Translations under genes and position numbers: made by a program | Shown: positions 52,301 to 55,300 of the stretch, piece after piece | Layout: each line of letters opens with the position of its first letter | Numbering within the stretch: position 1 is the stretch's first letter | Notes under the pieces: generated by a model | Databases searched by the model: none | What the model was told of the DNA's origin: nothing | The model's input: only the letters and a program-made list of their open reading frames with translations | DNA from: Tubiluchus corallicola | Lineage: Eukaryota > Priapulida > Priapulimorpha > Priapulimorphida > Tubiluchidae | DNA length: 55,804 nucleotides | NCBI GenBank assembly: GCA_030141605.1 | Contig: JAQGDQ010001201.1 | Location: forward strand, 1-55,804 | Direction of reading: 5' to 3'

Positions 52301-55300
52301 CAGTCATCAGTGTGCGGTCACGGAATGCCGCACTGCGCGCACAAAGTTCACGTTGTGTTCATGTCTTTTCCTTTAATAGTTTCCGTTTCACGGGGCGCAG
52401 GCAGAGTTTGTCTCGCAGATAGTAGACGCTCAAGCCGTGAATGTTTTTCATTCATTATTCATTATTCATTATTCATTTTTCGTTATTCATTTTTTCTTTC
52501 AGATGTTTTTTGTCGTTGCTTCTCATAGCTGCTATTATCTGGAAAATCAAGCAGAAATATGATGTCTACAGGAGGAGGCAGGTAGGGAAGACCTGTTAGA
52601 AATGCACCTCTTTAGCTAGTGCTAGCACTGGCGCTGTTACCTGTTAGAAATGCACCTCTTTAGCTAGTGCTAACACTGGCACTGTTACCTGTTAGAAATG
52701 CACCTTTTTAGCTAGTGCTAACATTGGCGCTGCTAATTTGGTTACCTGTTAGAAATGCACCTCTTTAGCTAGTGCTAACACTGGCGCTGCTAATTTGGTT
52801 ACCTGTTAGAAATGCACCTCTTTAGCTAGTGTTAACACTGGCACTGCTAATTTGGTTACCTGTTAAAAATGCACCTCTTTAGCTAGTGCTAACACTGACA
52901 CTGCTAATTTGGTTACCTGTTAGAAATGCACCTCTTTAGCTAGTGCTAACACTGACGCTGCTAATTTGGTTACCTGTTAGAAATGCACCTCTTTAGCTAG
53001 TGCTAACACTGGCGCTGCTAATTTGGTTACCTGTTAGAAATGCACCTCTTTAGCTAGTGCTAACACCGGCACTGCTAATTTGGTTACCTGTTAAAAATGC
53101 ACCTCTTTAGCTAGTGCTAACACTGGCACTGCTAATTTGGTTACCTGTTAGAAATGCACCTCTTTAGCTAGTGCTAACACTGACACTGCTAATTTGGTTA
53201 CCTGTTAGAAATGCACCTCTTCAGCTAGTGCTAACACTGACGCTGCTAATTTGGTTACCTGTTAGAAATGCACCTCTTTAGCTAGTGCTAACGCCGGCAC
53301 TGCTAATTTGGTTACCTGTTAAAAATGCACCTCTTTAGCTAGTGCTAACACTGGCACTGCTAATTTGGTTACCTGTTAAAAATGCACCTCTTTAGCTAGT
53401 ACTAACACTGGCACTGCTAATTTGGTTACCTGTTAAAAATGCACCTCTTTAGCTAGAGCTAACACTGACGCTGCTAATTTGGTTACCTGTTAAAAATGCA
53501 CCTCTTTAGCTAGTGCTAACGCCGGCACTGCCAATTTGGTTACCTGTTAAAAATGCACCTCTTTAGCTAGTACTAACACTGGCACTGCTAATTTGGTTAC
53601 CTGTTAAAAATGCACCTCTTTAGCTAGTACTAACACTGGCACTGCTAATTTGGTTACCTGTTAAAAATGCACCTCTTTAGCTAGTGCTAACACTGGCGCT
53701 ATTACTTTTTTCACAAGCTAACAAATAATTTTGAGAGTTAAGCGGGGTGTATGATTTTTGACTGAACATGCTGTACACATAGCGTGCAAAAGTGTCGATC
53801 TTGATTTTCTCAACAATTGTCGTAGTACTAAAAGTGTGTACACATAGAATGCAAAAGTGTCGATCTTGATTTTCTCAACAATTGTCATAGTACTAAAAGT
53901 GTGTACACATAGCATGCAAAAGTGTCAATCTTGATTTTCTCAACAATTGTCATAGTAGTAAGTGTGTACACATGGCATGCAAAAGTGTCAATCTTGATTT
54001 TTCTCAACAATTGTCATAGTACTAAAAGTGTGTACACGTAGCATGCAAAAGTGTCAATCTTGATTTTCTCAACAATTGTCGTAGTACTAAAAGTGCGTTT
54101 AAAACTTTTCGCAGAGGCTGTTCGTGGAAATGGCACAGATGGCGTCACGTCCGTTCGCCATGGTGTCCGTCGAGTTCCAGAGCAAAGCGGGCAAGCAGTT
54201 CACCTGCTCCAATTCTTCCAGTCATCAGATAGTCAGCTATACCGATTCACTGCCACGGTCACGAGTGAAAGTAAGTAAGCATGGCTGCCTGGGAAGCAGA
54301 GGGTTTGGGTTCGAATCCCAATGTAGGTGCAAAATTTTTTCCGTCTTTCATATTTGCTTTTGTGTGTTTTTTGTTTTAGATTTGCACTGCGCTTCTTGAA
54401 GTTTGTTTACTTAGACTTAAAGTTTGGTGTAATTTTAAGAACTTTTCATTTATTTGGTGAAAAAATATTTAATTTTAAGCGAACTATTGCCACTTGCAGT
54501 GATTCGAATTTGGTTTAGAGTTTTTGACAAGCCCTGTACATTTTGTTTTCCAGGAAAAAGCAATCCCTGTATCACTAGAACCGTGTTTTGACCACCGGGC
54601 CGCAGTGTTATCATTAATAGTCGAACTACCTAAGGGTAGTCAAGCATACACACCATATACTGCTACGGGTATTGCAATAGCATCATCGCTAGTACAATTA
54701 GGGGCACACCATAAACAGGTGAGTTTTTCCTGCTTCTCTGTGGAATTCGATGTTCATACTTATCAGCATACACACCATATAATGCTACGGGTATAGCAAT
54801 AGCATCATCGCTAGTACAATTAGGGGCACACCATAAACAGGTGAGTTTTTCCTGCTTCTCTGTGGAATTCGATGTTCATACTTATCAGCATACACACCAT
54901 ATAATGCTACGGGTATAGCAGTAGCATCATCGCTAGTACAATTAGGGGCACACCATAAACAGGTGAGTTTTTCCTGCTTCTCTGTGGAATTCGATGTTCA
55001 TACAAGTGACAGCGCGACAAAACATACACCCCCCGTGACTGGCGGGGTGTACAGTTCTGGGATTATTCATGTTTTGAAATGGGTGACAGACAAGATGGCC
55101 GCCGCTGATACTAACTTTAACAATTTTGATGATGTAATTCGATGCCTCGTGTGAATATTAAAAAAATAAATCAACGCATATTTACACAAACAATCATCGA
55201 TTTGCATCCTTTACAGCAACTTATGATTGTTCAGCCTCACGATCCGATCACATCTTAATTAATTAACGACTCAAAACTAATTACAACTCAAATTTTCCTC

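Noticed and set aside
54766-54962. Two further coding exons (copies of the exon 24 end)
   Set aside because: No acceptor in the needed phase; splicing at TTATCAG gives a stop after nine codons, and read-through from exon 24 also stops.
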